In this document: positions 44,061 through 53,411 of the stretch, piece after piece
Layout of the letters: each line of letters starts with the position of its first letter
Numbering within the stretch: position 1 is the stretch's first letter
Source of the DNA: Paraburkholderia sp.
GTDB lineage: Bacteria; Pseudomonadota; Gammaproteobacteria; Burkholderiales; Burkholderiaceae
Length of the DNA stretch: 64,000 bases
NCBI RefSeq assembly: GCF_004298475.1
Contig: NZ_SCRP01000015.1
Span: forward strand, 62,001-126,000
Direction: 5' to 3'
The notes under the pieces: model-generated
Told to the model about the DNA's origin: nothing
The model's input: the letters and a program-made list of their open reading frames with translations, nothing else
Databases searched by the model: none
Made by a program: the position numbers and the translations under genes

Positions 44061-45020
44061 ATGGCATTGCCCGCCGTCCTGCAAAACCTGTCGCTGCCCG
44101 TCGTCGGCTCGCCGATGTTCATCGTCAGCTATCCCGAACTCGTGCTCGCGCAGTGCAAAGCCGGCATCGTCGGTTCGTTCCCGGCGCTCAACGCGCGCCC
44201 CGCCGAGCAGCTCGACGCCTGGCTCACGCAGATCCAGACCGAACTCGCCGCCTGGCAGGCCGCGAACCCCAACGCGACGATCGGGCCGATTGCCGTGAAC
44301 CAGATCGTCCATCAGTCGAACGCGCGCCTCGAACACGACGTGCGCGTGTGCATCGAGCACAAGGTGCCCATCTTCATCACGAGCCTGCGCGCACCGGCGC
44401 GCGAGATCATCGACGCCGTGCACGGCTACGGCGGCATCGTGCTGCACGACGTCATCAATCTGCGCCACGCGGCGAAGGCGCTCGAAGCGGGCGTCGACGG
44501 GCTGATCCTCGTCGCGGCGGGCGCGGGCGGCCACGCGGGCACGACCTCGCCATTCGCGCTCGTGGGCGAAACGCGACGCCTGTTCGACGGGCCGATCGTG
44601 CTGTCCGGCGCCATCGCCAACGGCGGCTCGATTCTCGCCGCGCAGGCGATGGGCGCGGACCTCGCCTACATGGGCACGCGCTTCATCGCCACCCGCGAAG
44701 CGCACGCGGTGGAGGCGTACAAGCACGCGATCCTCGAAGCAAAAGCCGCCGACATCGTCTATACGAACCTCTTCACCGGCGTGCATGGCAACTACATCCG
44801 CGAGAGCATCGTCAACGCGGGGCTCGACCCGGACGCGCTGCCCGAATCGGACAAATCGAAGATGAACTTCGCGGGCGACAAGGCGAAAGCATGGAAGGAC
44901 GTCTGGGGCGCGGGCCAGGGCGTGGGACTGATGGACGATATCCCATCGGTCGCCGAGCTTGTCGCGCGGCTCAAGCGCGAGTACGACGACACGCGCACCC
45001 GGCTCGGCATGGGACGCTGA
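44061..45020 (+). CDS. Nitronate monooxygenase (2-nitropropane dioxygenase family)
   Basis: This 319-residue TIM-barrel flavoprotein oxidises nitronates. It has VVGSPMFIVSYPELVLAQCK, the FMN-phosphate region VAAGAGGHAGTTSPFALVGE, LSGAIANGGSILAAQAMGAD and MGTRFIAT. The AAGGAGACTCACGTC before the ATG is a strong ribosome-binding site. The gene is single and probably regulated through the operator at 43998. An 8-bp repeat array follows the stop. Confidence 0.93.
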   Translation: MALPAVLQNLSLPVVGSPMFIVSYPELVLAQCKAGIVGSFPALNARPAEQLDAWLTQIQTELAAWQAANPNATIGPIAVNQIVHQSNARLEHDVRVCIEHKVPIFITSLRAPAREIIDAVHGYGGIVLHDVINLRHAAKALEAGVDGLILVAAGAGGHAGTTSPFALVGETRRLFDGPIVLSGAIANGGSILAAQAMGADLAYMGTRFIATREAHAVEAYKHAILEAKAADIVYTNLFTGVHGNYIRESIVNAGLDPDALPESDKSKMNFAGDKAKAWKDVWGAGQGVGLMDDIPSVAELVARLKREYDDTRTRLGMGR

Positions 45021-45028
45021 CGGTTCGC

Positions 45029-45115
45029 GCCGGGTCGCCGGGTCGCCGGGTCGCCGGGCCGCCGGGTCGCCGGGTCGCCGGGTCGCCGGGCCGCCGGGTC
45101 GCCGCGCCGCCGGGC
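45029..45115. repeat. Eleven-fold 8-bp tandem repeat after the nitronate monooxygenase gene
   Basis: Ten consecutive units of GCCGGGTC (seven exact, two GCCGGGCC, one GCCGCGCC) plus a partial copy start 8 bases past the stop codon at 45020. The stretch is nearly all G+C. It is a microsatellite-type array, not a CRISPR. Confidence 0.95.
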
Positions 45116-45162
45116 AGCGGCAGCAGCCGCCGCAGCAGCAACCACGGCGGCGAGCGCCCCGG

Positions 45163-46098
45163 CTACGAAGCCGCCGCCGCGCGTATCGCTTCGACGCCGG
45201 GCCACAATCCGCGACCGGCGAAACGCTCCGCGAGGAAATCGACGAACGAGCGCACCTTCGCCGAGAGATGACGACGGCTCGCGTAGACCGCGTAAATGGG
45301 CAGCTCGCGCGGCGGCAGTTCATCGACGAGCAGCGGCACGAGACGGCCTTCGGCGATGTCGTCGCCGATCACCTCCGTGCCCAGCATCGACAGCCCGCCG
45401 CCCTGCAGCAGGACCACGCGCAGCGCTTCGAGGTGGTTGACGATCAGGTTGCCGCGCGGTTTCGCGCGCGCGCCGCCTTCCGGGAACGGCGCAAGCTCCA
45501 GCGCCGACGCGCCCGCGTAATGCACGAAGTCGTGCCGGGCCAGATCGGCGACGCTCTTCGGCACGCCGTGCTGCCGCAGATACTCGGGCGACGCGCACAG
45601 CACGATGTGCGCGGTCGCGAGCGGCCGCGCGATCAGCGACGACGACTTGAGCCCGGAGGGCGACGCGCGGATCGCGACGTCGAAACCTTCGTCGATGAGT
45701 TCGACGACGCGATCCGATAGCGTGATGTCGACGGTGACCTGCGGAAAGCCTGCGGCGTAATCCGCGACCGCGCCCATCACGTGCCGCAGCCCGAATGCGG
45801 TCAGCGACGACACGCGCAGCCGCCCCTGCGGCACGACGCTCGCGGCGCCCACGGCCTGGCCGGCTTCGTCGAGTTCGGTGAGCGCGAGCGCAAGACGCTC
45901 GTAGTATTCGCGGCCCGCCTCGGTGAGCACGACGCGCCGCGTCGTGCGGTTGAGCAGCCGCGCGCCCAGTTGCTGTTCGAGGTGCGCGACGTGCTTGCTC
46001 GCCATCGCCGCGGACATGTTCATGCGCTCGGCCGCGCCGACGAAGCTCCCCGCTTCGACGACCTGGCGGAACACGTTCATGCTGACGAGGGTATCCAT
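45163..46098 (-). CDS. LysR-family transcriptional regulator
   Basis: This 311-residue LysR regulator starts MDTLVSMNVFRQVVEAGSF and has the helix-turn-helix AAERMNMSAAMASKHVAHLE. A substrate-binding domain follows with the conserved DVAIRASPSGLKSSSLIARPL. It belongs to the large group often controlling nearby oxidoreductases or efflux genes. It lies convergent to the nitronate monooxygenase gene and upstream of a porin on the same strand, so its target is uncertain. Confidence 0.88.
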   Translation of the reverse strand: MDTLVSMNVFRQVVEAGSFVGAAERMNMSAAMASKHVAHLEQQLGARLLNRTTRRVVLTEAGREYYERLALALTELDEAGQAVGAASVVPQGRLRVSSLTAFGLRHVMGAVADYAAGFPQVTVDITLSDRVVELIDEGFDVAIRASPSGLKSSSLIARPLATAHIVLCASPEYLRQHGVPKSVADLARHDFVHYAGASALELAPFPEGGARAKPRGNLIVNHLEALRVVLLQGGGLSMLGTEVIGDDIAEGRLVPLLVDELPPRELPIYAVYASRRHLSAKVRSFVDFLAERFAGRGLWPGVEAIRAAAAS

Positions 46099-46229
46099 CG
46101 CGCGTGTCCGTATCGGTGAGTTATCGGAAAACAGCAGGAATCAATCGCCGCCATTGTGCGCGATTTATCAATTGCCGGTGCGCAATGCCCAATACCCAAC
46201 GCCCAACGCGCACAGTGGCCCGGAATTGC

Positions 46230-46258
46230 AAAAACCCCGCGCTGCGAGCAGCACGGGG
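46230..46258 (-). terminator. Terminator after the porin gene
   Basis: A 10-bp stem (CCCCGTGCTG on the minus strand, one G-T pair) with a 4-base loop is followed by TTTTT. It lies 44 bases past the porin stop. Confidence 0.8.
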
Positions 46259-46301
46259 TGCACGGGGTTTTGCGTTGCGGCACGCCCGAAAGCGCTGCGG
46301 C

Positions 46302-47405
46302 CTAGAACTTCGCGCGGATGCCCGCGCCGTACGTCATGCCCGACGACATGTTGTCGAAGTGGTCGTACATGTACGCCGCGTAGACGTCGGTGCGCTTCGA
46401 GAGCGGGTAGTCGTAGCCGAGCACCGCGGTCTGGTGCGTCTGGTTCAGGCCGCCGGTGTCGCGCGAGTACACGTACGAGGCCATCACCGTGCCCGTGCCC
46501 GCCGGCACCGACACGCCGCCCTGCGCCGTGTTCACGTGCCAGTTGCCGATCTGCTGCGTGTTCGCCGTATACATGTACTGGCCGAACAGCTTCAGGTACT
46601 TGAGGTCGTACGACACGCCGACCTGGGCCACGCCCTGGCTCTTCAGGCCGAGCGTCGGCTCGCCGGAAGGCGAAGCCGAAATGCCGCCGATGTCGCCCGG
46701 CTTGTTGTTGAAGTTCACGTACTGATACACGGCCGTCGCGGCGAACGGGCCGTGGAAATACAGGCCCTGCGCGCTCCACTTCTTCGAGCGGTTGTCGCCC
46801 GCCGTATTGCCGAGCGCGTACATCACCGAGCCCGAGAGGCCGTTGAAGTCAGGCGTCGAATACTGGACGGCGTTGTCCCAGCCCGAATCGCCCACCACGC
46901 CCTGGTCGGTCTTGTAGGTGGGGAACGTCGAGAGGCCGAGGAACACGTGGTACACCATCGGCGAGAACGTGTACGAGTCGACGAGCGGGTTGAACAGAAT
47001 CGTCGAGATGAACAGGTGCGTGGTCAGGCGGCCGGCCGTAACCGTGCCGTACGGCGACTCGATGCCGACGTAGGCGTTGCGGGCGAAGAACGTGTCGCCC
47101 TGGAAGCGGCCGTCCTGGCCGTTTTGCGCACGAAAGAAGCTTTCGAGCGTGAAGATCGCCTTATAGCCGCCACCGAGATCTTCCGCACCCTTCATGCCCC
47201 AGTACGACGTCGACATGCCGCCGCCGCCGACGTTTGTCGCAGCATTGCCGCCCGGAAACTTCGTGACCCCGACCCATTCGTCGACCTGACCGTAGAGCTG
47301 AACGCCCGATTGCGCAAACGCCGGCGAAGAAGCGGCGGCAAGCACGGCAGCGAACGCGCTCGCCTTGAGCGCGGTGCGCAGCGCGCGGCTAACGGTGGTG
47401 GTCAT
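46302..47405 (-). CDS. Gram-negative porin
   Basis: This 367-residue outer-membrane porin has a signal peptide ending near SSPAFAQS (about residue 32) and then QLYGQVDEWVG. It has alternating beta-strand pattern throughout, and family stretches such as WGMKGAEDLGGGYKAIFTLE and AYVGIESPYGTVTAGR. The C-terminal residue is Phe (RAKF), the outer-membrane sorting signal. It belongs to the OmpC-like Burkholderia porin family. The gene is single, with a terminator at 46230. Confidence 0.95.
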   Translation of the reverse strand: MTTTVSRALRTALKASAFAAVLAAASSPAFAQSGVQLYGQVDEWVGVTKFPGGNAATNVGGGGMSTSYWGMKGAEDLGGGYKAIFTLESFFRAQNGQDGRFQGDTFFARNAYVGIESPYGTVTAGRLTTHLFISTILFNPLVDSYTFSPMVYHVFLGLSTFPTYKTDQGVVGDSGWDNAVQYSTPDFNGLSGSVMYALGNTAGDNRSKKWSAQGLYFHGPFAATAVYQYVNFNNKPGDIGGISASPSGEPTLGLKSQGVAQVGVSYDLKYLKLFGQYMYTANTQQIGNWHVNTAQGGVSVPAGTGTVMASYVYSRDTGGLNQTHQTAVLGYDYPLSKRTDVYAAYMYDHFDNMSSGMTYGAGIRAKF

Positions 47406-47981
47406 GTGATCTCCTGTCTTTGCAAATTGGGGTAATTCGTGGCTCGTGGCGCGCGCAAACCCCGGCTTTGCGCCGATTGCAGACATGGCTATCCCCGGTC
47501 CGGTTCATCTTCACGGACCCTGTGTGCCGTCCCAGAAATTAGCGGTTAGCGCCTGTCGGGCGAAACGGTTGGTTTGTACGTCTGCGAATGCCGCCTGACC
47601 CGCCCGGGCGTCTCTTTGTGCTGCGTTGCAGCTTGTGCGTCGCCGGGCTTTCGAGCCGGGTCGACGGGGACTTTTTCGGGGTGCTGGGGATTGCGATTGA
47701 CGCGCCGCCGTAGCGAAGCCGAGATTTGATGACAAATCGGTTACGCGGGCGAGCGCTTTCTGTCGGAGTGTGGTATCCGCACGTCAGAGTGGACCATTTG
47801 CCGCACGAGGACGAATGAGTCGTCGAGGCCGGACGCAACTGGTGCGGATGCAACGATATGCGTCGCCCGCCAGCCGGAAAAGCAGGTCAGACGACGAACG
47901 TGGAAGGCGATTGACGAGGGGGAAAACGTTGGGAGGTACAACTAATCGCAGCCGCTTGCAGCCGATCGCAGCCGCTCGTGG
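47406..47981. other. Gene-poor region upstream of the porin
   Basis: These 576 bases have visibly lower G+C than most of the window. Open frames here, such as a 66-codon one on the minus strand at 47741-47941, have no recognisable product. The porin promoter must lie in the left part. Confidence 0.55.
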
Positions 47982-48308
47982 CTAGTTGCGATACGGCGAA
48001 GGCATCGGCGGACGCGGCGCCTCGCCGCCACTGCGCTGCTGCACGGGGCGGAACGCGCCGCGCTCCTCGTTATAGCGCGCCACGTCTTCGCGGATCGAAC
48101 CCGCGCGCACCGGCGAGTCGGCCGGCGGATGCGGCACGGAACGCGTCTGTGCACTGACCGGCGTAATCGGACCGTTGCCGTAGCCGCCAAAGCCGCCGCC
48201 GTGCGCCGCATACGCAGGCTGCACGGGGGCGAATGCGGCGAATACGGCGAGCGCCGTCAATCCCGCCCCAAAGGCCAACCGTCCCAGTCGTGACCACCCT
48301 GCGTGCAT
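47982..48308 (-). CDS. Small exported protein of unknown function
   Basis: This 108-residue protein has a signal peptide (about residues 1-33, ending AYA). The Gly/Pro/Arg-rich mature part contains HGGGFGGYGNGPITPVSA and ends in a basic PPMPSPYRN. The ATG at 48308 directly precedes the signal peptide; the same frame extends 38 codons further upstream. No family was recognised. Its role may be in the envelope. Confidence 0.6.
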   Translation of the reverse strand: MHAGWSRLGRLAFGAGLTALAVFAAFAPVQPAYAAHGGGFGGYGNGPITPVSAQTRSVPHPPADSPVRAGSIREDVARYNEERGAFRPVQQRSGGEAPRPPMPSPYRN

Positions 48309-48769
48309 TATGTCGATCGCCTGCCCGACGTTACGCTTGAAATTCCGCCACTCGGGCCGTGGCGGGCCAAACCTGGTGTCCGCCCGCATGATGCGCGACG
48401 CTTGCCACCATCGCGGGCACAAATACCCTTTGAGCTAATTTATGGGCGACCTGAAAAGGTGTCGAGCCTAAAAGTGTTATGCCACCGGAAGGGTTGTAAC
48501 ACCGTGTTACTGCACGGTTTTTTGACTTTTTAAGACCGCCTGGCACGGGTTTCGTGATATCCGGCCGATTATCGCGGCGCACCATTCATATGCCGAAAGA
48601 ACGCGTTGATTCTTTAAATGAATTTGCTATTTCAATCGGCCTGCGGAGACAATAGGGTTCCCGTTGACCTGCGGCGCGTCGTCCTACCTGGTCCTACCTC
48701 GTCCTGCATCGTCCTGGACCCTGGATGTCCTGGCTCCGCGCCGCGCCGTTGCGCCCCCGAGATTGTCAG
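48309..48769. other. Spacer upstream of the BASS transporter gene
   Basis: These 461 bases hold an inverted repeat GTAACAC-C-GTGTTAC at 48496-48510, T-rich patches, and short duplications of GTCCTACCT and CGTCCTGG near 48679-48735. No gene is supported. Confidence 0.55.
48496..48510. promoter_or_regulatory. Operator-like inverted repeat
   Basis: GTAACAC, one base, then GTGTTAC: a 7-bp inverted repeat in the spacer between two divergent genes. It could bind a dimeric repressor. Confidence 0.35.
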
Positions 48770-49816
48770 ATGGCCCGTCCGAAATACCTTCCCGATAACT
48801 TCACGCTGAGCCTGATCGCCACCGTGATCGTCGCGAGCTTTTTGCCGGTGCGCGGCGCGGCCGCCACACCGTTTAACTGGCTCACCAATTTCGCCGTCGG
48901 CCTGCTGTTCTTCCTGCACGGCGCGAAGCTCTCGCGCGAAGCGATCATCGCGGGCGCAACGCACTGGCGTCTCCATCTCGTCGTGCTGGCGAGCACCTTC
49001 ATCGTGTTTCCGGTGTTCGGCGTCGTCCTCAAGCCGGTCCTCTCGCCGCTCGTCACGCCTGCGCTCTACGCGGGCGTGCTGTTCCTCTGCACGCTGCCCT
49101 CCACAGTCCAGTCGTCCATCGCCTTCACGTCGATTGCGCGCGGCAACGTGCCCGCCGCCGTGTGCAGCGCCTCCGCATCGAGCCTGATCGGCATCTTCGT
49201 CACGCCCGCGCTCGTGAGCCTCATCGTCACGAACCAGAGCGCGCGCGGCGGTTCCGCCTGGCACACGATCTGGAACATCGTGCTGCAACTGCTCGTGCCC
49301 TTCATCGCGGGGCAATTGCTGCGCCCCGTGATCGGCCGCTGGATCGGGCGCAATATCGGCATGCTCAAGTTCGTCGACCAGGGTTCGATCCTGCTCGTCG
49401 TTTACGGCGCGTTCAGCGAAGCCGTCAACGAAGGGCTCTGGCATCACATTCCGCTTTCGGCGCTGGGCGGCCTCTTCGTCGTGAATGCGGTGCTGCTCGC
49501 GCTCGCGCTCGGCACGACGATGTTCACGAGCAGGAAGCTCGGCTTTTCGCGCACCGACCAGATCACGATCATCTTCTGCGGCTCCAAGAAGAGTCTTGCG
49601 GCGGGCGTGCCGATGGCGAAGGTGATTTTCGCGTCGAATGCAGTCGGCGCAATCGTTTTGCCGCTCATGCTGTTTCACCAGATCCAGCTGATGGTGTGCG
49701 CGGCGCTCGCGCAACGCTGGGGTGCGCGCGATATGAGCCGCGAGCGCGATGCGCAAGCGGGCGACGAATCGCGCGTGGGCAGCAGCGAGCGCTCGCAGGC
49801 CGTGGCGCGGCGATAA
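48770..49816 (+). CDS. Bile acid:sodium symporter family transporter
   Basis: This 348-residue protein has about ten hydrophobic membrane segments and belongs to the BASS group near YfeH. It has the stretches NWLTNFAVGLLFFLHGAKL, LCTLPSTVQSSIAFTSIARG and IIFCGSKKSLAAGVPMAKV, the last typical of the YfeH-type subgroup. The ATG at 48770 gives MARPKYLPDNF; an in-frame start 15 codons upstream adds residues with no match. The C-terminal tail of about 30 residues is polar. The substrate is unknown. Confidence 0.87.
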   Translation: MARPKYLPDNFTLSLIATVIVASFLPVRGAAATPFNWLTNFAVGLLFFLHGAKLSREAIIAGATHWRLHLVVLASTFIVFPVFGVVLKPVLSPLVTPALYAGVLFLCTLPSTVQSSIAFTSIARGNVPAAVCSASASSLIGIFVTPALVSLIVTNQSARGGSAWHTIWNIVLQLLVPFIAGQLLRPVIGRWIGRNIGMLKFVDQGSILLVVYGAFSEAVNEGLWHHIPLSALGGLFVVNAVLLALALGTTMFTSRKLGFSRTDQITIIFCGSKKSLAAGVPMAKVIFASNAVGAIVLPLMLFHQIQLMVCAALAQRWGARDMSRERDAQAGDESRVGSSERSQAVARR

Positions 49817-50057
49817 ACCACACGCGTTCGTCATGCGCGCTTCACGGGCAGGCGGCGCGCAGTTCTCTTTCTTTCCTCTTTCACTCGTGCTTTCGCCACC
49901 CCGTTCTTTGCGGCGAAGCTCCCGCGCGCGCATCTTTCCGCCTGCCGTCGCGCGTTTAGGCGCGCTAACGATTGCGCCCCCCTGTCACCAAAAATTCACT
50001 TAATTCCAGCACCTTGCTGCCGTTAAGCGTGTCGTCATTGCCTGCAACGGTTCTCCC

Positions 50058-51896
50058 ATGTCTGTTCGCGCAGCCCCGCCTCCCATTCCGACCGGCATCG
50101 CCGATTTAATCGCAGGGCGCCATCTGCGCGCTGTTTTTCAGCCGATCGTCTGTTTCGAGGACGGCATGATCCTCGGCTACGAGGGGCTGATCCGCGGCCC
50201 CGCCGGATCGCCGCTCGAATCGCCCGCGGCGCTCTTCGCGCACGCGCACGAACAGCGCTGCACGACCACGCTCGAACATGCGGCGGCGCGCATCTGCATC
50301 GACGTATTCGCGCAATTCGGCGGCGAGAGCAAGCTGTTCCTGAACTTCAGCGCCGACGCGCTGCACCGCCTCACCGACGGCGGCCGCGACGCCGCCGCGC
50401 TCTTCGACGGCACGCTCGACGCCCGCCGCGTCGTGATCGAACTGACCGAGCAGAGCGCCATCGACAACTTCAGCGAATTTACGGGCGTCGTCGATGCCCT
50501 GCGCGCAGCCGGCGCGCAATTCGCGCTCGACGACTACCGCACCGCGAACGCGAGCATGAACCTGTGGGTGCGCCTGCAGCCGGATGTCGTGAAGATCGAC
50601 CGCTTTTTCATCGACGGCATCGCGAGCAACGCCATGAAGTTCCAGGCCGTGCGCGTGATGCACCACTTCGCGCAGGCGAGCGGCGCGCGGCTCGTGGCCG
50701 AGGGCATCGAAAGCGAAGCCGATCTGATCGTGCTGCGCGACATGGGCATCGGCAGCGGCCAGGGCTATTTCTTCGGCCGCCCCGAAAACCCGCCTGCGCG
50801 CGCGATTACGCAAGCCGCGCGCGAGGCGATCCGCGCGAACCACATCGCCGTGTTTCCCGAAGCCGCGCGCCGCGCGGCGACGACGCAGGCGAGCGGCGCA
50901 CCCGCGGCGAAGATGATCGTGCACGCACCCGCGGTCCAGCGCCGCGCCACCAACAACGATGTGCTCGCACTCTTCAACCGCCAGCCCGAACTGCACGCGC
51001 TCGCCGTAGTCGAGGGCGAAATGCCGATCGCGCTCGTCAACCGGCGCGCGTTCATGGACCGCTACGCGCTGCCCTATCACCGCGAGCTGTTCGGCAAGAA
51101 AGCCTGTCTGCAATTTGCCAACGCATCGCCGGTGCTGATCGAGCAGTCGATGACCGTCGAGCAGATGGCGACGCTGCTCGCGAGCGACGACCAGCGCTAT
51201 CTCGCCGACGGTTTCATCATCACCGACAACGGCCGCTACGCCGGGCTCGGCACCGGCGAAAGCCTCGTACGCGCCGTCACCGAGGTGCGCATCCAGGCCG
51301 CGCGCTACGCGAATCCGCTCACGTTCCTGCCGGGCAACATTCCGCTGACGTCGCACATCGAGCGGCTGATCTCGAACGATGCGGGCTTCCACGCGTGCTA
51401 CGTCGATCTGAACCAGTTCAAGCCGTTCAACGATCAATACGGCTACTGGCGCGGCGACGAAGTGCTGAAGTTCGCGGCGAAGGTGCTCGCCGAAACCTGC
51501 GACCCGACTCGCGACTTCCTCGGCCACGTGGGCGGCGACGACTTCCTGATCCTGTTCCAGAGCGAGACGTGGTTCGAACGCGCGCAACGCGCGATCGAGG
51601 CCTTCAACGCGGGCGCGCGGCGCTACTACGCTCAGGAAGACCGGCTCGCGGGCGGGATTCGCGGCGAAGACCGCCAGGGCAATCCCACCTTCTTCAGCTT
51701 CGTGACGATGGCGATCGGCTGCGTGTACGTTGCACCCGGCAGCGGCGCGCAACACAGCAGCGAGGGGATTGCATCGCTCGCGGCCATCGCCAAACGCCGG
51801 GCAAAGCAGGAAGCCACGGGCCTCGTGGTGATCGACGGCTGCAACTGCATGGCGCTGCAGCCCGTGCCGGGCGAAGCTGCGGCGATGGCGGGCTGA
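50058..51896 (+). CDS. EAL-CBS-GGDEF c-di-GMP signalling protein
   Basis: This 612-residue cytoplasmic protein has an EAL domain (about residues 15-255), with YEGLIRG in place of EAL, ELTE, DDYR and KIDRFFIDGI. A middle region has two CBS-like motifs (about 275-420, MTVEQMATLLASDDQRY). The GGDEF-type domain (about 425-600) has the signature GGDDF at 492-496 and YWRGDEVLK before it. EGL instead of EAL still allows activity in known enzymes; GGDDF is a variant of GGDEF, so cyclase activity is uncertain. CBS domains bind adenosine nucleotides and could be the sensor (inference). Confidence 0.87.
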   Translation: MSVRAAPPPIPTGIADLIAGRHLRAVFQPIVCFEDGMILGYEGLIRGPAGSPLESPAALFAHAHEQRCTTTLEHAAARICIDVFAQFGGESKLFLNFSADALHRLTDGGRDAAALFDGTLDARRVVIELTEQSAIDNFSEFTGVVDALRAAGAQFALDDYRTANASMNLWVRLQPDVVKIDRFFIDGIASNAMKFQAVRVMHHFAQASGARLVAEGIESEADLIVLRDMGIGSGQGYFFGRPENPPARAITQAAREAIRANHIAVFPEAARRAATTQASGAPAAKMIVHAPAVQRRATNNDVLALFNRQPELHALAVVEGEMPIALVNRRAFMDRYALPYHRELFGKKACLQFANASPVLIEQSMTVEQMATLLASDDQRYLADGFIITDNGRYAGLGTGESLVRAVTEVRIQAARYANPLTFLPGNIPLTSHIERLISNDAGFHACYVDLNQFKPFNDQYGYWRGDEVLKFAAKVLAETCDPTRDFLGHVGGDDFLILFQSETWFERAQRAIEAFNAGARRYYAQEDRLAGGIRGEDRQGNPTFFSFVTMAIGCVYVAPGSGAQHSSEGIASLAAIAKRRAKQEATGLVVIDGCNCMALQPVPGEAAAMAG

Positions 51897-51978
51897 AGCG
51901 CGTTTCACATTTCGTATTTTGCGTTTCGCCTCGCTGCAAACAACGCCAGCCGCACGTGTTTAGCTATTTTTAGTAAAC

Positions 51979-51992
51979 ATGTAAATTTACAT
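51979..51992. promoter_or_regulatory. 14-bp palindrome upstream of the LacI-type regulator
   Basis: ATGTAAATTTACAT is a perfect palindrome within an AT-rich region of about 110 bases before the regulator start. It is a candidate operator for autoregulation. Confidence 0.4.
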
Positions 51993-52128
51993 TTTTGGCC
52001 TTATATCCGGGTATTTCCGGGGTTTTACTACGCGTATACAAAGTCGTTTATCCAAATTTTTACTATACAATCGCCCCCACACCTGTTCTTCACCGCGCGG
52101 CGCCGTGGCGCGCCGCCCGCCAGGAGCC

Positions 52129-53382
52129 ATGGGGACAACCATTCGCGACATCGCGCAGGCAGCCAACGTATCGATCGGCACGGTCTCGCGCGCACTTAAA
52201 AACCAGTCGGGTCTCTCCGAATCCACGCGCGCGCGCATCGTGGAAGTCGCGCGCTCGCTCGGCTACGACTGCGGCCAGTTGCGCCCGCGCATTCGCCGGC
52301 TCACGTTCCTGCTGCACCGCCAGCACAACAACTTCGCGGCGAGTCCGTTTTTCTCGCACGTGCTGCACGGCGTCGAGAACGCCTGCCGCGAGCACGGCAT
52401 CGTGCCCGCGCTGCTGACCGCCGGCCCCGCCGACGACACCATCCAGCAACTTCGCATGCACGCGCCCGACGCCATCGCCGTGGCGGGCTTCGTCGAGCCG
52501 GAGATGCTCGCTGCGCTCGTCGGCCTGCAGCGCCCGCTCGTGCTGATCGACCTGTGGGCGCAGGGCCTGCGCTCCGTGAACATCGACAACCTCGCGGGCG
52601 CCGCGCTCGCGATGCAACACCTGTTCGAGATGGGACGGCGGCGCGTGGCGTTCATCGGCGGATCGCTCGCGCACTTCAGCATCGCGCAGCGCGCGCTCGG
52701 CTACCGGCGCGCGTTTTTCGAAGCGGGGCTGCTGTTCGACCCGTCGCTCGAAGTGACGATCGACGCCGGGCTCGATCCCGATACCGGCGCGGCGCGTGCG
52801 ATGGAGCGTCTGCTCGACGCCACGCGCGGCGCGCCGCCCGACGCCGTGTTCGCCTACAACGACGCCGCCGCGCTCGCCGCCATGCGCGTGTGCCTGGCGC
52901 GCGGCCTGCGCGTGCCCGAGGACGTGGCCATTGTCGGTTTCGACGACATCGCGGGCGCAGCGCACGCGGTGCCGTCGCTCTCGACGGTCGCCGTCGACAA
53001 GGAAGGGCTCGGGCAGCGCGGCGTCGAATTGCTGCTCGAAGAAGCGCCCGCCGTCACCGAAATCAGCCTGCCGGTGCAACTGATCGCGCGCGGCAGCACG
53101 ACCGGCGAGACGGGCCCGGACGCTGCCCGCGCGAGCGGCGGTTCGCGCGGCGCAAAAACCGCAGCAGCGCTGCAAGGCGAACGCTCAAGCGAACATTCAC
53201 GCGAACAGCAGACGATGCAGACGGCGCAGCACGCCGCCACGCCGGACGCCTCGCTCACCCTCACCGCCGCAAGCAACGCAGCACGCAACGCCAATGCGCA
53301 AGCCGAAGCTGGCGCCGCCATCGCGCCGCCCTCGCGCAGCGCGACCGTGCATACGGCCGCAACCGCGCCGAAGTCACGCTGA
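52129..53382 (+). CDS. LacI-family transcriptional regulator
   Basis: This 417-residue regulator has a LacI helix-turn-helix (TIRDIAQAANVSIGTVSRAL, residues 4-23) and a periplasmic-binding-like sugar domain to about residue 335, with YNDAAALAAMRVCLARGLRV and IVGFDDI. The last 80 or so residues are Ala/Ser/Thr/Arg-rich and outside the family body, an unusual tail. The ATG at 52129 follows CCAGGAGCC; an upstream in-frame GTG lacks such a site. It heads an operon with a sugar isomerase and a PfkB kinase and most likely controls it. Confidence 0.88.
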   Translation: MGTTIRDIAQAANVSIGTVSRALKNQSGLSESTRARIVEVARSLGYDCGQLRPRIRRLTFLLHRQHNNFAASPFFSHVLHGVENACREHGIVPALLTAGPADDTIQQLRMHAPDAIAVAGFVEPEMLAALVGLQRPLVLIDLWAQGLRSVNIDNLAGAALAMQHLFEMGRRRVAFIGGSLAHFSIAQRALGYRRAFFEAGLLFDPSLEVTIDAGLDPDTGAARAMERLLDATRGAPPDAVFAYNDAAALAAMRVCLARGLRVPEDVAIVGFDDIAGAAHAVPSLSTVAVDKEGLGQRGVELLLEEAPAVTEISLPVQLIARGSTTGETGPDAARASGGSRGAKTAAALQGERSSEHSREQQTMQTAQHAATPDASLTLTAASNAARNANAQAEAGAAIAPPSRSATVHTAATAPKSR

Positions 53383-53411
53383 AGCCCAGCCCAAGCCTCG
53401 ATGGAAAAGCC

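Noticed and set aside
45029..45115. CRISPR-like array
   Set aside because: Units are 8 bp without spacers, so it is a simple tandem repeat.
47741..47941. 66-codon open frame on the minus strand upstream of the porin
   Set aside because: No ribosome-binding site, signal peptide or recognisable family; kept as non-coding.
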